Shown piece by piece: positions 18,030 through 26,349 of a stretch of DNA of 64,000 bases. Origin of the DNA: Alkalicoccobacillus murimartini (GTDB lineage: Bacteria > Bacillota > Bacilli > Bacillales > Bacillaceae_D); NCBI RefSeq assembly GCF_030813245.1, contig NZ_JAUSUA010000004.1:186001-250000 (forward strand). The letters are read 5' to 3'. Each line of letters opens with the position of its first letter. Within the stretch, counting starts at the first letter, position 1. A model generated the notes under the pieces. That model was not told the DNA's origin, ran no database searches, and was given only the letters and a program-made list of their open reading frames with translations. Position numbers and translations under genes: made by a program.

Positions 18030-19205
18030 TCACCTTTCTACCAATGCGGTGTATTTATTGTAGAGATTCATAAGTAGCGACGTCACCACACTAATGGTTA
18101 GATAAGCTAGCAGCATAATCGTTATGACCTCAATCGCTCTACCTGTTTGGTTTAAGGTTGTGCTTCCAACACTAAACAAATCAGGGTATCCAACAGCTAC
18201 AGCTAAGCTTGAGTTCTTCGCAAGACCAAGATATTGACTTGTGACTGGAGGAATAATCGTGCGAATAGCCTGTGGAAAGGTTACAAATCTTAAAATCTTA
18301 GACGAACTAAGTCCAAGTGCTTCTGCAGCCTCAATTTGACCTTTTGGTACGGCAAGTATGCCTCCGCGAACGATCTCGGCAATGTAGGTAGCTGTATACA
18401 TAACTAATGCAAATAAAATAGCAGCAAACTCAGGCGAGAAACGATAACCACCCGATGAACCAGTCCCCGTATGCTCAGGAATACTTAGTGATGCTGGGAA
18501 TTCACCGAAGATAAGATACCCTACACCTATAGTCAAAACCATGACACCTATAAACCACACACTTGGATATAACTTAACGCCTTTTTCGATTTGCTGTTTG
18601 TTTTTCCATTTAAAAACAAAAAAAGCGGCAACTAATGCTATCAGTAAAAGACCTAACCATATATATAAGGTTGAATTGGCATCAAACCAAGGAAATACAA
18701 ATCCTCGGTTACTGACTATAAAGCCATAGTTAGCATTTACATCCTGGATACGTGGCATCGCAAGCATTACAGCAAAATACCAGAAGAAAATCTGAACCAA
18801 AACGGGTGTGTTACGAAATATTTCTATGTACCAGGTTGATATTGTTCGTAGCAACCAATTGCTTGATAACCTTGAGACACCTACAATGACTCCAACAATG
18901 GTTGTAAGGACAATCCCTATAATTGAAACCTTTAACGTGTTAAGAAAACCAACAGACAACGCTCTTAAAAATGTATCGGATGCGGCGAAGCTAATGACCG
19001 ATTCACCAATTGGAAATGAGGCACGACTACTTAAAAAGTTAAAGCTTAATCCCAAGCCTGCTCGGTTTAAACCGGCAATGGCATTTGTGGCAAGAAAATA
19101 AATAACGCCGATAATGGCTCCTAAAAACAATACCTGCCAAATAATATTTAAATATTTTTGATTTCGCCAAAACGGCGGGCGGTTTTGGGTAGAAGGCTGA
19201 GCCAA
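18030..19205 (-). CDS. Amino-acid ABC transporter permease, AapQ-like (TTG start)
   Basis: 391 residues, again a long AapQ-type permease. There is an N-terminal helix (about 25-45), a periplasm-facing insert, then the transport domain with the EAA loop IEAAEALGLSSSKILRFVTF. The start is TTG at 19205 with AAAGGATG upstream. Partner of the following AapM-like subunit, with which it should form the heterodimeric channel. The gap to the binding-protein gene holds a weak terminator. Confidence 0.85.
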   Translation of the reverse strand: MAQPSTQNRPPFWRNQKYLNIIWQVLFLGAIIGVIYFLATNAIAGLNRAGLGLSFNFLSSRASFPIGESVISFAASDTFLRALSVGFLNTLKVSIIGIVLTTIVGVIVGVSRLSSNWLLRTISTWYIEIFRNTPVLVQIFFWYFAVMLAMPRIQDVNANYGFIVSNRGFVFPWFDANSTLYIWLGLLLIALVAAFFVFKWKNKQQIEKGVKLYPSVWFIGVMVLTIGVGYLIFGEFPASLSIPEHTGTGSSGGYRFSPEFAAILFALVMYTATYIAEIVRGGILAVPKGQIEAAEALGLSSSKILRFVTFPQAIRTIIPPVTSQYLGLAKNSSLAVAVGYPDLFSVGSTTLNQTGRAIEVITIMLLAYLTISVVTSLLMNLYNKYTALVER

Positions 19206-19263
19206 TACTATTCATCCTTTCTTTATCCAAATGATCGTTACATATATTTTGATCCCTTTTTAA

Positions 19264-19301
19264 GAGAAAAGCCTGCCTCTATAGTAGAAACGAAGCAGGC
19301 T
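19264..19301 (-). terminator. Intercistronic attenuator after the binding-protein gene
   Basis: AGCCTGC (19270-19276) and GCAGGCT (19295-19301), then TTTTCTC on the minus strand. A 7-bp stem with a short T-run is weak, suiting partial termination that keeps binding protein more abundant than permeases. Confidence 0.6.
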
Positions 19302-19325
19302 ATTTCTATGAAAATTCACTATGAC

Positions 19326-20396
19326 TTATCTAAATGGTGGTGAGTATAAAAGTCCTCCATCTAAATATAGAGCGTTTAAGCCACGATCTAGATTAAACGG
19401 ACTATCTGCACCTAGGTTACGATCATAGATTTCAGCATAGTTTCCAACCTGCTTAATGATCTGGTAAGCATAGTCATTCTCAAGCCCAAGCTGTTCCCCT
19501 AGATTCTCTTCAACTCCAAGGAATCGGGCAATATCTGGATCTTCAGTATCTAAGAAGTCATCGACATTCTCTGATGTAATGCCAAATTCTTCAGCTTGGA
19601 TGGTTGCATTGGTAGCCCAATACATTACCTCATAGAATTGATCGTCTCCATCAAGTACAGCAGGTCCAAGTGGTTCTTTTGACATTACTTCATTTAGGAT
19701 CACGTGCCCTTCTGGATCCTGTAACGTATCCATTCTTGAAACGAGTGCCGACTGATCCGTTGTCCAAGCATCGATTGTACCTGATTCATAGGCTGCAATT
19801 AAGCTGTCCTGATCTGAAAAGGTAACTGTCTCGAAATCAATTCCGCGCTTACTCATTTGGTCCGCTAAATTTAATTCGGTCGTGGTACCTTGCTCAACAC
19901 CAATACGAGCTCCTTCTAAATCTTCTAATGATTCAATACCACTATCACTTGGCGCCATCATCCCTTGTCCATCATAAAATGTAGTAGGACCAAAGTTTAG
20001 ACCAATCTCAACATCACGGTTTAATGTCCACGTAGTATTCCGAATTAAAATGTCTACTTCACCAGTCTGCAATGCCGTAAAACGCTCTTGTGCTGACAGA
20101 GGTCTAAATTCAATTTTTTCTGCGTCTCCTAGAATAGCAGCAGCCATCACTTTACCAAATTCAATATCAAACCCAACAAACTCACCATCAGATCCTACAT
20201 AACCGAAGCCTGGAAGCTGATCCCCTGCTCCTAATATAAGTTCACCACGATCTTGTATTGCTGAGATAGCATCACCTGAACTGTTTGTGTTACCTTGTGC
20301 TTCCCCATCTGCTGGAGCATCTGTTTCATCTGAACATGCTACTAATAAGGCCGCAAAACTAGATAATAAAAATCCATTAAATAATAATTTTTTCAT
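19326..20396 (-). CDS. Amino-acid-binding lipoprotein, AapJ-like
   Basis: 356-residue extracellular solute-binding protein. A lipoprotein signal ends at LLVAC (Cys21), followed by an acidic, Ser/Gly/Asn-rich linker. The body is a family-3 binding protein: ISAIQDRGELILG, VGFDIEFGKVMAAA and an AYQIIKQVGNYAEIY block, with the C-terminal GLNALYLDGGLLYSPPFR that is characteristic of AapJ rather than GlnH. The mature protein is notably acidic. First gene of the operon; ATG at 20396 with a modest GGGGGA site. Confidence 0.87.
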   Translation of the reverse strand: MKKLLFNGFLLSSFAALLVACSDETDAPADGEAQGNTNSSGDAISAIQDRGELILGAGDQLPGFGYVGSDGEFVGFDIEFGKVMAAAILGDAEKIEFRPLSAQERFTALQTGEVDILIRNTTWTLNRDVEIGLNFGPTTFYDGQGMMAPSDSGIESLEDLEGARIGVEQGTTTELNLADQMSKRGIDFETVTFSDQDSLIAAYESGTIDAWTTDQSALVSRMDTLQDPEGHVILNEVMSKEPLGPAVLDGDDQFYEVMYWATNATIQAEEFGITSENVDDFLDTEDPDIARFLGVEENLGEQLGLENDYAYQIIKQVGNYAEIYDRNLGADSPFNLDRGLNALYLDGGLLYSPPFR

Positions 20397-20570
20397 TCGT
20401 AAGGGTCCCCCTGACCTAATCTAATTTACTAACTACATTTATTTATATACTAAAAAAATTCTAAATACACAGTATTAGTAAAATAATCTGACAATGCTTT
20501 TTAGGAAATAATAGGTTTAAACCATATTAATTCATAATAAGTCTTCGTTTTCCCATTTTTTTATCCAAAG

Positions 20571-20610
20571 AAAAAAGCCCTCCAGCTACTTGTTGAAGAG
20601 CTTTTTTCTA
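20571..20610 (-). terminator. Terminator of the zapA-side repair operon
   Basis: AAAAAAGC and GCTTTTTT arms with a further pairing of about six bases inside. It lies just after the 26-residue ORF and before the Aap operon. Confidence 0.78.
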
Positions 20611-20615
20611 TTCTA

Positions 20616-20696
20616 TTAATTCATCCATAAAAATATGACTCCGGCTATGAGTAATAATCCACAACAGGCGTACAAAACCTTAGCAAGCTTTTCCAA
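20616..20696 (-). CDS. Putative 26-residue single-helix membrane protein
   Basis: TTG start at 20696, with GGAGGGAAGG ending three bases before it, only 15 bases after the yshE stop; the frame ends at TAA 20616-20618 just before a terminator. The peptide is MEKLAKVLYACCG followed by LLLIAGVIFLWMN: a short basic N-terminus, two adjacent cysteines, and one hydrophobic helix reaching the C-terminus. I recognise no family. Position and ribosome site argue for translation; function is unknown. Co-transcription with yshE and mutSB is likely. Confidence 0.55.
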   Translation of the reverse strand: MEKLAKVLYACCGLLLIAGVIFLWMN

Positions 20697-20711
20697 GACC
20701 TTCCCTCCGTT

Positions 20712-21128
20712 TTATCTAGTAATAATTCCAGCTCCGATGACATAGGAGAGGCCGACTGAGATCACTAATGACATGAATCCCACAGCACGGTTATCCTTCT
20801 TTATTTCCTCATCCACTTTAAAAGAAGGCATTAAGAATTCAAAGATAAAATAGCTAATTAATAGCAGGACAAAGCCAATTGCTCCCCACAGTAACATAAG
20901 TAAGAGCGAATCCGAATTCTGAATGGAATGACTAAATATATTTGCTACACCAAAAATCTTTCCACTTGTTGCCATCGCCACAGCCAAATTACCTTTTTTA
21001 ATTTCTTCCCAGTTACGATAGGAGGTAACTGTTTCAAAAATAGCCAAAAAGACAACAAGTGCTAAGATACTTACACTGTAAAAAGCGAGGGTTCGAACAT
21101 ATTCATTTTCAAGAATCCATTGTTCCAT
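20712..21128 (-). CDS. yshE: DUF350 family membrane protein, YshE-like
   Basis: 138 residues with about four predicted membrane helices (residues 13-35, 48-72, 80-103, 112-135) and few charged residues between them. It corresponds by size and place to B. subtilis YshE, next to mutSB. No catalytic motif; molecular function unknown. ATG at 21128 with AGGAGAGG upstream, 14 bases after the mutSB stop, so almost surely co-transcribed with it. Confidence 0.8.
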   Translation of the reverse strand: MEQWILENEYVRTLAFYSVSILALVVFLAIFETVTSYRNWEEIKKGNLAVAMATSGKIFGVANIFSHSIQNSDSLLLMLLWGAIGFVLLLISYFIFEFLMPSFKVDEEIKKDNRAVGFMSLVISVGLSYVIGAGIITR

Positions 21129-21142
21129 AGTTTTCGCCTCTC

Positions 21143-23503
21143 CTATTTTAATTCAATCACGGTGTTCCCTAAGCCGCCTTCTTTCATTTCTGCATCACGA
21201 GCTGTTTTCACACGAGGGTGTCTCTCTACCAACTTTTTAACTCCTTTACGAAGTGCACCGGTTCCTTTTCCATGAATAATGGACACCTGATGATAGCCGG
21301 CTAGTAGAGCGTCATCAATATACTTTTCGACTTTATGCATCGCTTCATCAAATCTCTCACCACGCAAATCTAACTCGGGTTTGACATGAAAACCATTTCC
21401 ACGCAATGTTGCCATAGGTCTTGTTTCAATCGGCTTTGATTTTTCTGTTATTTGTAAGTCCTTACGTTCTACTTTCATTTTCATAATGCCGATTTGCACT
21501 TGATATTCATCATTACCAAGGTCGTCAAGGATGGTTCCTTTTTGTCCAAAGCTTAGCACTTTTACTTCATCACCTGGTGTCGGTTTCCGATTCGCCTTTT
21601 CAGCAATCTTTTTGACTCTTTTTTGACCACTCGTGAGTTTAGGCGCCGCCTCATCTAAATGTTTCTTTGCATCGATAATTTGATGCTCCTTAACAGATAG
21701 ACCTTTCTTTTGCATATCCCTTAGTTCAGAAATAATAACTTCGGCTTCTTCTGTTGCATCCTTTACAGCCTGAGCTGCTTTTTCTTCAGCTTTTTTGAGG
21801 ATATGCTGCTTTTGATCCTCAAGCTCTGCCAGTTTTTCTTCAAGCTCAGCATGGAGCTTAGCAGAGTCTTTCCGTAGTTGAGTGGCTTCATCAGATTCTT
21901 TTTGGACAGTCTTTTGACTTTCTTCTAGGGATGCAATCACTGTCTCCATTTGCGTAGAATCCAAATCAATCTGTTCTTTGGCTTTCTCAATAATCTCTTC
22001 ACTTAAGCCAAGGCGTCTTGATATAGCAAAAGCATTACTGCGACCCGGAATACCAATTAGCAATCGATACGTCGGTCTAAGTGTTTCAACATCAAATTCG
22101 ACACTTGCATTAATGGCTCCTTCGCGATTATACGCATAGCCTTTGAGCTCACTGTAATGCGTGGTCGCCATCACACATGCTCCACGACGATAAATGGTAT
22201 CCAAGATTGAGATAGCGAGCGCTGCCCCTTCTGTGGGGTCTGTACCAGCTCCAAGCTCATCAATAAGCACAAGGCTATCTGCGTTCATCTCATCAAGAAT
22301 CCGTACAATATTGGTCATGTGTGAGGAGAATGTACTTAAGCTTTGTTCAATCGATTGTTCATCACCAATATCTGCAAAAATAGATGTATAGACAGCAACC
22401 TCAGACCCAAACTCTGCGGGTACTTGAAGACCTGACTGAGCCATTAATGTGAGCAACCCTACAGTTTTGAGAGTGACTGTCTTACCACCAGTGTTTGGTC
22501 CTGTAATGATAAGCGATCGGAAGTCTGCACCTAGTTCCATAGAGATTGGAACAACTGAATCCGGATTAAGTAATGGATGACGAGCATTTTTCAGCTGAAT
22601 GTATCCATTTGTATTTAGTTTAGGTTTAGATGCCTTTATTTTTTTTGCATGCTGCGCTTTAGCAAAAATAAAATCGTATTCTGAGAGAATCGATAAATTG
22701 ATTAAAATGGTATCGGCGTGCTCAGACACCTGAGCTGAAAGCAGAGCAAGAATTCGTTCTACTTCTTGAGCTTCTTTCATTCGAGATTCTCTTAACTGAT
22801 TGTTTAGGTCAACAATTGCTTGAGGCTCAATAAATAATGTCGCGCCTGATGCAGATTGGTCGTGCACAATTCCACCGAAAGATCCTCTGTATTCCTGCTT
22901 AACAGGGATAACGTAGCGATCATTTCGTATTGTGATAATCGCATCTGATAGCATCTTCTGTGTATTTTGCGACTTTGTCATCGACTCGAGCTTCGATCGA
23001 ACATTCGACTCAAAGCTTCGAACTTGATGGCGCAGTGTTCGCAGTTCGGAACTCGCTGAATCCATCACATGCCCATAGTCATCAATACATTGATTAATGC
23101 TACGTTCAAGCTCTCTTAACGGTTCAATTTGCTCCGCATAATCGAGAAGCAGTGGAATTGGACTATCTTCTTCCTCTGCCACTTCTTCAATAAATCCTTT
23201 CATCTGTCGACCGCCATATAACGTTGAACTAATATCAACTAACTCAGAAGCACTAAGAGCCCCACCGATTTGTGCTCTTTTGGCTTCAGTCTTAACGTCT
23301 TTTATGCCACCCAGAGGGATGTGGCCTTTCAGACGAAGGACTTCCACTCCTTCAGCCGTCTCTTCCTGCCATTGTTGGACTTCTTCAAGCTCAACAGAAG
23401 GAACGAGTGCTTCCACCTTCTCTCTCCCTAAAGAAGAAGCCACATGCTCCAACAACTGCCTTTTCATTTTTGTATATTCTAAAACACGCATTACATGTTC
23501 CAT
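21143..23503 (-). CDS. mutSB: MutS2 family endonuclease/ATPase
   Basis: 786 residues, family length about 785. MutS-like ATPase core with Walker A GPNTGGKT (335-342), ADIGDEQSIEQSLSTFSSHM and Walker B LVLIDELGAGTDP. A long coiled coil follows (about 515-620), then a KOW-like segment and the C-terminal Smr nuclease domain (about 712-786) with LDLRGERFDEA and HGKGTGALRKGV. It lacks the mismatch-binding N-terminus of MutS1. Known roles of family members are suppression of recombination and rescue of collided ribosomes. Start ATG 23503, 15 bases after polX. Confidence 0.96.
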   Translation of the reverse strand: MEHVMRVLEYTKMKRQLLEHVASSLGREKVEALVPSVELEEVQQWQEETAEGVEVLRLKGHIPLGGIKDVKTEAKRAQIGGALSASELVDISSTLYGGRQMKGFIEEVAEEEDSPIPLLLDYAEQIEPLRELERSINQCIDDYGHVMDSASSELRTLRHQVRSFESNVRSKLESMTKSQNTQKMLSDAIITIRNDRYVIPVKQEYRGSFGGIVHDQSASGATLFIEPQAIVDLNNQLRESRMKEAQEVERILALLSAQVSEHADTILINLSILSEYDFIFAKAQHAKKIKASKPKLNTNGYIQLKNARHPLLNPDSVVPISMELGADFRSLIITGPNTGGKTVTLKTVGLLTLMAQSGLQVPAEFGSEVAVYTSIFADIGDEQSIEQSLSTFSSHMTNIVRILDEMNADSLVLIDELGAGTDPTEGAALAISILDTIYRRGACVMATTHYSELKGYAYNREGAINASVEFDVETLRPTYRLLIGIPGRSNAFAISRRLGLSEEIIEKAKEQIDLDSTQMETVIASLEESQKTVQKESDEATQLRKDSAKLHAELEEKLAELEDQKQHILKKAEEKAAQAVKDATEEAEVIISELRDMQKKGLSVKEHQIIDAKKHLDEAAPKLTSGQKRVKKIAEKANRKPTPGDEVKVLSFGQKGTILDDLGNDEYQVQIGIMKMKVERKDLQITEKSKPIETRPMATLRGNGFHVKPELDLRGERFDEAMHKVEKYIDDALLAGYHQVSIIHGKGTGALRKGVKKLVERHPRVKTARDAEMKEGGLGNTVIELK

Positions 23504-23518
23504 GGATTGACTCCTTTA

Positions 23519-25249
23519 TTATCTATTGATTCGATCTCGTTTGTCTTTACTAAGGTAGGTCTTTAACCGTTCCAACGACCATGTATTGATGATGCAATCT
23601 GTTGGAATTCCCGCTTTTCTCGCTACACCAAAACCATAGCGCATATACGCTAATCGATCAACATGGTGTGCATCCGTATTAATCGCAATCGGCACGCCAT
23701 GATCCGCAGCTAGTCTAACCCAGTGTGCAGAAAGATCTAATCTCTCTGGACTAGCATTCAACTCCAAAGCTGTCCCTGATTCTGCTGCCCACTCAATAAG
23801 CTGAGGCACATTCACAGCATACCCTTCACGTCTTCCAATCACTCGACCAGTTGGATGGGCAACGAGATCAACATGCGGGTTAAATAAAGCAGTTTTCAAT
23901 CGGCTCATGATTGTTTCTTCACTTTGTGAGAAAGAGGAATGAATCGATGCAATCACAAAGTCAATGTCTTTTAGAATGTCATCGGAATAATCAAGCGTCC
24001 CATCAGGTAAAATATCCATTTCAATACCTGTGAAGATATGGACGTTTGATTGTTCGTTAAATTCTTTTATTTGCTTATGCTGTTCTTGCACTCTTTCAAC
24101 CGTTAAACCATTCGCTACTCTTAAGAATTGAGAATGATCGGTGATGGCTAAATGAGTATATCCACGTTTTTCAGCACCAGCAGCCATTTCTTTAATTGAA
24201 TGTGCCCCATCACTCCACACCGTGTGCATATGCAAGTCTGATTGAGCAGATGTATCCTCAGGATAGTCTTTCTTATCTGAAATTAAAACTAATTCATCCT
24301 TTCCAACCCGTGCTTCAGGCGGAACGTAAGCCAGTCCAAAATGATAATAGAACGAACGTTCGTCCTTAAAAACAGCTGTATGACCAGTTTCTCTGTTTAA
24401 CACACCATACTCACTGATCTGCTCGCCTCTTTCTTTAGCAAGTTGTCTTAGTTTTACATTATGATCCTTAGAACCAGTGAAATGAAGAAGAGCTGACGCA
24501 AATTCATCATCACTTACTAACCTAAAGTCTACACCAATAATTAATTCATCCACAGATAATTCTAATGATACCTTTGTATCACCTGCGCCAACAACCTGCA
24601 GGATCCCTTCTAATTGAAGGAGTTGTTCCTTTACAAGCTCAGGGTTATCTGTAGAAATAATAAAGTCAACATCTTTCACGGTTTCTTCTACACGTCGTAG
24701 GCTACCCGCCAACTCATATCGAATGATTCCATTCATCTGTTGCAGTTTCCCCTGAATAAAATCTGCTGCTTTAATCGCCACTGCGATCCCTACTCGTTCA
24801 GGTCGCGTTTGAAATGCATCAATAGCTGCGAGTATTTTCTCTTCTGATTTTGCACCAAATCCAGCCATTCCTCGGATTTTCTCATCTAAACACGCTTGTT
24901 TTAAGGTCTCAAGGTTTGTTACTCCAAGCTCTTGATAGAGTTTCCCTATTTTTTTCCCACCAAGCCCAGGCAATTTCAATAGCGGTAGGAGTCCCTCTGG
25001 AAATGAAGCTGCGAGTTCATCATGAAGACCAGATTGACCCGTTTGTTTTAATTCTTCGATGACAGACGCCGTCCCTTTGCCAATCCCATCAAGACTCTCT
25101 ACCTTTTCAATTTCCTCGAGAGTTTCTGGAACAGACTCTAAAGCTTTAGCGGCCTTCCTATAGGCAGATACCTTAAAAGTATTCTCTCCTTTTATCTCCA
25201 TGTATATGGCGATGGCTTCTAACGTTTGAATTACTTTTTTCTTGTTCAT
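23519..25249 (-). CDS. polX: Family X DNA polymerase/3'-5' exonuclease PolX
   Basis: 576-residue gap-filling repair polymerase. Helix-hairpin-helix segments (about 50-140) precede the polymerase catalytic aspartates Asp193, Asp195 (VDFII) and Asp241 (VDFRLV). The C-terminal PHP exonuclease has SDLHMHTVWSDG (His340, His342), ITDHS, GIEMDI, IASIHSS, VAHPTG and INTDAHH, all metal-ligand motifs intact. ATG at 25249. Upstream of mutSB in an operon, as in B. subtilis. Confidence 0.95.
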   Translation of the reverse strand: MNKKKVIQTLEAIAIYMEIKGENTFKVSAYRKAAKALESVPETLEEIEKVESLDGIGKGTASVIEELKQTGQSGLHDELAASFPEGLLPLLKLPGLGGKKIGKLYQELGVTNLETLKQACLDEKIRGMAGFGAKSEEKILAAIDAFQTRPERVGIAVAIKAADFIQGKLQQMNGIIRYELAGSLRRVEETVKDVDFIISTDNPELVKEQLLQLEGILQVVGAGDTKVSLELSVDELIIGVDFRLVSDDEFASALLHFTGSKDHNVKLRQLAKERGEQISEYGVLNRETGHTAVFKDERSFYYHFGLAYVPPEARVGKDELVLISDKKDYPEDTSAQSDLHMHTVWSDGAHSIKEMAAGAEKRGYTHLAITDHSQFLRVANGLTVERVQEQHKQIKEFNEQSNVHIFTGIEMDILPDGTLDYSDDILKDIDFVIASIHSSFSQSEETIMSRLKTALFNPHVDLVAHPTGRVIGRREGYAVNVPQLIEWAAESGTALELNASPERLDLSAHWVRLAADHGVPIAINTDAHHVDRLAYMRYGFGVARKAGIPTDCIINTWSLERLKTYLSKDKRDRINR

Positions 25250-25290
25250 CTAACATTCCTCGTTTCCAATCATGTTCTTCTACAACAAAA

Positions 25291-25325
25291 GGAAAAAGGC
25301 AGACTCACTAGAGCCAGCCTTTTAT
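25291..25325 (-). terminator. Terminator after yshB
   Basis: Imperfect stem AAAAGGCAGACTC and GAGCCAGCCTTTT (two mismatches), followed by a T-run on the minus strand. It implies partial separation of zapA-yshB from polX-mutSB. Confidence 0.68.
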
Positions 25326-25329
25326 GTCC

Positions 25330-25875
25330 CTAAAAATCTTGACTGATCCATAGATCCTTGATCCAATCAGATAAAAATGGAGTATGGTTCATCATAAACT
25401 GAGCAACAATCGAACCTTGCATCAATTCTTGAACTACGTCAATTTGTAGCACTGCTGCTACAAATAATAAAACAAATACAATGAGATACGTTTCTACTAC
25501 ACAAAGAATTCCACCCAATAACTTGTTAACGGTTCGCAAGATTGGCAAATGAGCAACAAAATCTAGCATGGTTCCTACGATGTGAAGAACAATTCTTGTA
25601 GCAAAAAACAACAGAGCAAACGCAATGGCACTGTAATAAACATCTTCTGCGTTAAATGCTTGAAACAACATGCCACCCATCCCATTACTATCGAACTCAG
25701 GGTAAGGAATGATAAGCCTAAACTGTATATTATCAGCTAGAGCTCCCGAATATTTATATGCGACAAATAATGAAACAATAAAACCCGTAAGATGTATAAG
25801 CTGAAGGATAAATCCTCTTCTTCTGCCTACAAAAAAACTAAACAAAAGCATCAGCATAATAATAATACTTAACAT
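25330..25875 (-). CDS. yshB: CvpA family membrane protein, YshB-like
   Basis: 181 residues, B. subtilis YshB about 177. CvpA-type fold with four hydrophobic segments (about 3-40, 62-80, 90-110, 122-150). It starts MLSIIIMLMLLFSFFVGRRRG, with the conserved basic GRRRG turn after helix 1. Family members are membrane proteins of unclear role (colicin V production, stress). ATG 25875 has AGGAGAG upstream and follows zapA by 21 bases. Confidence 0.88.
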   Translation of the reverse strand: MLSIIIMLMLLFSFFVGRRRGFILQLIHLTGFIVSLFVAYKYSGALADNIQFRLIIPYPEFDSNGMGGMLFQAFNAEDVYYSAIAFALLFFATRIVLHIVGTMLDFVAHLPILRTVNKLLGGILCVVETYLIVFVLLFVAAVLQIDVVQELMQGSIVAQFMMNHTPFLSDWIKDLWISQDF

Positions 25876-25896
25876 AATTCGTACTCTCCTGTCTTG

Positions 25897-26157
25897 CTAT
25901 TTTTCTTCCGAATGAGGTTGATCGGAATGTACCTCTTGTTCTAATTTTTTATATTGACTTGCTGCGTTCACCGCTACCAATACAGCAAGACGGGTTGCAT
26001 CCAAGTATGGATTTTTACGCTTAATTTCTCTCATCTGTTCATCTACATGTCGAATAACTTCCTTAACATGTGCAGGATCTTCGTGACCAACAATCGTGTA
26101 TTGCTGCCCATAAATAGAGACCGTTGTCCGTTGCTTTTTATCATTTTGATTCTTCAT
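25897..26157 (-). CDS. zapA: Cell division protein ZapA
   Basis: 86 residues, B. subtilis ZapA 85. Binds FtsZ and promotes bundling of the Z ring. The N-terminal globular part carries TTVSIYGQQYTIVG, followed by the dimerising coiled coil with LDATRLAVLVAVNAASQYKKLEQE. The frame opens at 26202, but ATG 26157 has GAGGAGG at good spacing and gives the usual start. Normally the neighbour on the pheT side is rnhC; it is absent here. Confidence 0.94.
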   Translation of the reverse strand: MKNQNDKKQRTTVSIYGQQYTIVGHEDPAHVKEVIRHVDEQMREIKRKNPYLDATRLAVLVAVNAASQYKKLEQEVHSDQPHSEEK

Positions 26158-26261
26158 CAAAAAAGCCTCCTCTTTAAACCATTCCGAATCCTGCTTAAGC
26201 AAGTTACATGGAAGTGGTGTACCTTGCTCTACTCTATAAAAGCGAGAAAATCCTAGCTTAC

Positions 26262-26285
26262 ATCATAACATGAAGCACAGATCTT
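26262..26285 (-). promoter_or_regulatory. Candidate promoter of zapA-yshB
   Basis: Extended -10 TGTTATGAT on the minus strand (core 26262-26267) with a poor -35 (TTTAAA) 16 bp upstream. Confidence 0.4.
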
Positions 26286-26303
26286 TAAAACAAACTTCTT
26301 TCG

Positions 26304-26340
26304 CTAAAAAAAGAGGCTCCGTGTCGACGGAGGCCTCTTT
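26304..26340 (-). terminator. Intrinsic terminator of pheST
   Basis: AAAGAGGC-TCCG and CGGA-GGCCTCTTT arms; seven T residues follow on the minus strand. Ten bases past the pheT stop. Confidence 0.9.
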
Positions 26341-26349
26341 CTCGATTTA

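Noticed and set aside
20397-20570. A CodY box upstream of the AapJ-like gene
   Set aside because: The best match to AATTTTCWGAAAATT has six mismatches, too weak to report.
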